This document shows positions 61,783 through 64,000 of a stretch of DNA of 64,000 nucleotides, one piece after another. Positions within the stretch are counted from its first letter, which is position 1. Each line of letters begins with the position of its first letter. Origin of the DNA: an uncultured Clostridia bacterium (GTDB taxonomy: Bacteria > Bacillota > Clostridia > Monoglobales > Monoglobaceae); contig CANQQJ010000015.1 of NCBI GenBank assembly GCA_947625905.1, forward strand, positions 1 to 64,000, in the 5' to 3' direction. Both the position numbers and the translations under genes were made by a program. The notes below the pieces were generated by a model, which did not search any database, was not told where the DNA came from, and worked only from the letters and a program-made list of their open reading frames with translations.

Positions 61783-64000
61783 ATGTATTTCAAAAACAAA
61801 AAAATATCAAGAGTTATTTCACTCATTCTCTCGCTTGCTATGGCGCTCTCCCTCGTTTCCACAGCCGTTTTTGCGGCGCAGTCGAACGAGTATACCGACC
61901 CGGCGGATGTGTGGTTGGAGGCCAGCGGCAGGACGAATGAATTTGACGTTAACGCGACGATCACATACGAGACGCAGTTTTGTTTCGTGTGCATGATGGA
62001 AACGTCCATGATGAACTACCGCGTTCCCGAATACACCAAATCCGGCGAGACGGCATTAAATCACAACGTCATGTATTCGGACGGCACCTGCATTGACGGC
62101 GTATCTACCGGAAACATTGACGATGGCGACCCCGGCGTTGATTCTTTCTATACCGGCTATCATTGGACCAAGAGTATATGCCAAAACTGCGGCACGATAA
62201 ACAGCGTTGACCCCGCGGACAGATACGACCACGGCAAAAACGTATATATCCTGTACAGCTGCGACAGCAACTTCTTTCTCGACTTTGACAATACAACGTA
62301 TTCATACCATGATGACGAGACGCACACCACGGTTTTGAAAAAGGGCCAGTATTGTCAGTTCTGCAAAGGCACATACGCACGCGCTACAACACAGACCGAC
62401 CCGCATGATATGGACGAAAAGGTCGAGGCTCAGCTCGGCAATCAAAGGTTCCATGTAACGGGGATTTGCAGCGTGTGCGGTTACAACAAGGACAGTTATG
62501 TTCTGGCAAAATCCGTTGTTCGGAGCTACTACGGCAAAGTTGACGGACAGGCTCACTCGATCGTTCTCAATGACTTGTCCGAAAAAGGCGTAAACACAAG
62601 CATACGTTACGGCGAGAGCGCTGATAACTGCACTTTAACCTCTGCGCCGTCATATACCGATGAGGGCTACTATCCCGTATACTACGAGATAACATATACC
62701 TACGGCGGAACGCCAATGGTCGAGGACGGCGTATCTTATGTCTGGCTTATCGACACCGATAAAAAGAACGATACTCCCATGGCGACTTCCGCGGAAGTTC
62801 ATGTTCACGATTTCCGTTTTCTCGAAACTGTAAGGCCGACCTGTACCGAATTAGGCTACGACATATTTCAATGCAGCGGCTGCGGAGCGCTTAAAAACAC
62901 AAACTACACGCCCGCCGTCGGACATGATTATGAGAAAGTCGTAGTCAGAGAGCCGAGCTGCACTCAGGGCGGATTTGAGATTAACAGTTGTAAAAAGTGC
63001 GGAGCGTTCTATACCGAAAGCACCGCTATGACGGCGCACGAGTATGAGGAAAACACAATACCCGCGACCTGCACCACAAACGGATATACGGAACACCGCT
63101 GTACACATTGCGGCATTACATACAACACCGATCTGACGCCTCTCAAAAAGCATAACTACAACGCAAAGATCACAAATCCCACCTGCACGGCAAAGGGATT
63201 TACCACATACACCTGCGACGGCTGCGGCGAGAGCTATATCAGCGACTATACGGAGCCTCAGGGTCATAGCTGGAACAACGGACATCTCGTTACCTCCGCT
63301 ACCTGTGAGGGAGCGGGCATTATCGAATATGACTGTACACGCTGCGGCGAAACAATGATAGAGGCGGTCAATCCCAAAGGCCATACCCCGGGAGCGGCGG
63401 CGACCTGCACAACGCCTCAGACGTGTACCGTATGCGGAGCCGTTATCGCTCAGGCGACCGGTCACCACTACAACCAAAGAACGGTTACGCCGACCTGCAC
63501 AACGGACGGGTACACGGAATATACCTGTCGTGACTGCGGCGTGAGATATATAGACAACCACATAGCGCGGACAAATCATAATTACCGCACCGCGGTAACT
63601 CCCGCGACCTGTACATCGTTCGGATATACAACGTATACCTGTAACGACTGCGGCGAAACATTCAAGTCGGACTATACCGACAAAGCGCCGCACCATTATC
63701 ATGCCAAAGTAACGCCGCCCACCTGTACTGAGTTGGGCTATACGACATACACTTGCGCGAACTGCGGCGATGAATATATAAGTGACTATGTTGAAACCGT
63801 GCCGCACAATTACAGAAAGCAGACGGTTGAGCCGACTTGCACCGAGAACGGGTATACAGTCTACACCTGTCCCGACTGCGGAAAGGAATATATCGGCGAC
63901 TACAAGGACGCCAAACAGCATGATTTCAAGAAAGAAGTCACAAGGCCCGCTTGTACCGAAATGGGTTATACAACATACACCTGCGCCGACTGTGATTATT
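61783..64000 (+). CDS. Large secreted protein with tandem Cys/His repeats (incomplete, runs off the window)
   Basis: The ATG at 61783 has AGGAGG 6 bp before, and the frame stays open for 739 codons to the edge. A signal peptide (residues 1-33, ending VFAAQ) is followed by about 310 residues with scattered CxxC pairs. From about residue 345 come ten complete repeats of some 38 residues and the start of an eleventh. Each repeat opens with His, has one Cys in a PTCT-like motif and a CxxC pair (for example YTCANCG), so each could bind one metal ion with three Cys and one His. Similar repeats occur in large surface proteins of gut Clostridia; function unknown. The anchor, if any, lies beyond the window. 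Confidence 0.85.
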   Translation, partial: MYFKNKKISRVISLILSLAMALSLVSTAVFAAQSNEYTDPADVWLEASGRTNEFDVNATITYETQFCFVCMMETSMMNYRVPEYTKSGETALNHNVMYSDGTCIDGVSTGNIDDGDPGVDSFYTGYHWTKSICQNCGTINSVDPADRYDHGKNVYILYSCDSNFFLDFDNTTYSYHDDETHTTVLKKGQYCQFCKGTYARATTQTDPHDMDEKVEAQLGNQRFHVTGICSVCGYNKDSYVLAKSVVRSYYGKVDGQAHSIVLNDLSEKGVNTSIRYGESADNCTLTSAPSYTDEGYYPVYYEITYTYGGTPMVEDGVSYVWLIDTDKKNDTPMATSAEVHVHDFRFLETVRPTCTELGYDIFQCSGCGALKNTNYTPAVGHDYEKVVVREPSCTQGGFEINSCKKCGAFYTESTAMTAHEYEENTIPATCTTNGYTEHRCTHCGITYNTDLTPLKKHNYNAKITNPTCTAKGFTTYTCDGCGESYISDYTEPQGHSWNNGHLVTSATCEGAGIIEYDCTRCGETMIEAVNPKGHTPGAAATCTTPQTCTVCGAVIAQATGHHYNQRTVTPTCTTDGYTEYTCRDCGVRYIDNHIARTNHNYRTAVTPATCTSFGYTTYTCNDCGETFKSDYTDKAPHHYHAKVTPPTCTELGYTTYTCANCGDEYISDYVETVPHNYRKQTVEPTCTENGYTVYTCPDCGKEYIGDYKDAKQHDFKKEVTRPACTEMGYTTYTCADCDY

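Larger units (their letters stand above)
60555..64000 (+). mobile_element. Probable end of an integrative/conjugative element
   Basis: A small Cys-rich protein is followed by a DUF6017-type helix-turn-helix protein, which in Clostridia occurs almost only on conjugative and integrative elements. After it starts a very large repeat surface protein. The rest of the element lies beyond the window. No integrase or attachment repeat is visible, so the class and the left border are uncertain. Confidence 0.5.

Noticed and set aside
62851-63921. A 356-codon minus-strand frame resembling a Cys-rich membrane protein
   Set aside because: It is antisense to the repeat region of the large secreted protein. 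The plus frame has the AGGAGG site, signal peptide and regular CxxC repeats.
1-64000. Cas genes for the array
   Set aside because: No Cas1, Cas2, Cas3, Cas5, Cas7 or Cas8-like protein is encoded in the window; they should lie to the left or elsewhere.

Overview
The window looks like a chromosomal segment of a Gram-positive Clostridia-type bacterium (Firmicutes) that eats plant cell-wall polysaccharide, probably pectin or rhamnogalacturonan. The reasons are strong AGGAGG ribosome binding sites, frequent TTG/GTG starts, S-layer-homology (SLH) surface proteins, a lipoprotein solute-binding protein, AraC-type regulators with a PocR sensor, and Firmicutes-type phage and conjugative-element genes. 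No rRNA or other marker gene is present, so nothing finer than class is supported; a pectin degrader of the Monoglobus kind is only a guess.

Layout. (1) 1-3249 is the leader-distal part of a CRISPR array (49 full repeats plus one cut by the window edge, type I-C-like 32-bp repeat) with no cas genes in view. (2) 3250-5540 is a decayed prophage head module on the minus strand: scaffold protein, YjcQ-like protein, a 58-residue zinc-ribbon protein and a 5'-truncated MuF head protein with a toxin-like C-terminus. It is trapped between the array and host genes. (3) 5650-6009 is a carboxymuconolactone-decarboxylase family gene. (4) 6185-34578 is a 28-kb run of twelve minus-strand genes with gaps below 90 bp. 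In transcription order these are an ABC sugar importer (binding protein and two permeases, no ATPase), two very large secreted clan GH-A glycosidases, three secreted LamG-like proteins, three SLH surface proteins and a GH106-like rhamnosidase. (5) 35106-48480 holds carbohydrate genes in several units: an SGNH esterase and an EamA transporter; a PocR-AraC regulator facing an unassigned glycosidase; a CE7 esterase; an AraC regulator facing an FAD oxidoreductase, a GH78-like protein and a TIM-barrel isomerase; then a HAD phosphatase and AraM. (6) 48532-56955 holds a GH78 alpha-L-rhamnosidase and, divergently, an SGNH esterase followed by rhaB, an rpiB-like gene, rhaA and rhaD, which form a complete L-rhamnose catabolic operon. 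(7) 57051-60162 is a GH127-like gene facing an AraC regulator. (8) 60555-64000 looks like one end of an integrative element (DUF6017-type protein) carrying the start of a very large secreted protein built of Cys/His repeats.

How it works together (inference). SLH proteins and secreted glycosidases act at the cell surface. The ABC importer brings in rhamnose-containing oligosaccharides. Cytoplasmic GH106/GH78/GH127 enzymes and SGNH/CE7 esterases trim them. RhaA, RhaB and RhaD convert L-rhamnose to dihydroxyacetone phosphate and L-lactaldehyde. AraM plus the HAD phosphatase could use part of the dihydroxyacetone phosphate.

The most striking signal is non-coding. One roughly 30-bp AT-rich box occurs five times (near 34.86, 34.97, 38.10, 51.23 and 51.33 kb), each time starting exactly 35 bp upstream of the first base of a good -35 element. 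It ties the 28-kb surface and transport cluster, the rhamnosidase/AraM genes, the rha operon and an unassigned glycosidase into one candidate activator-controlled regulon. The adjacent PocR-AraC gene is the obvious candidate regulator.
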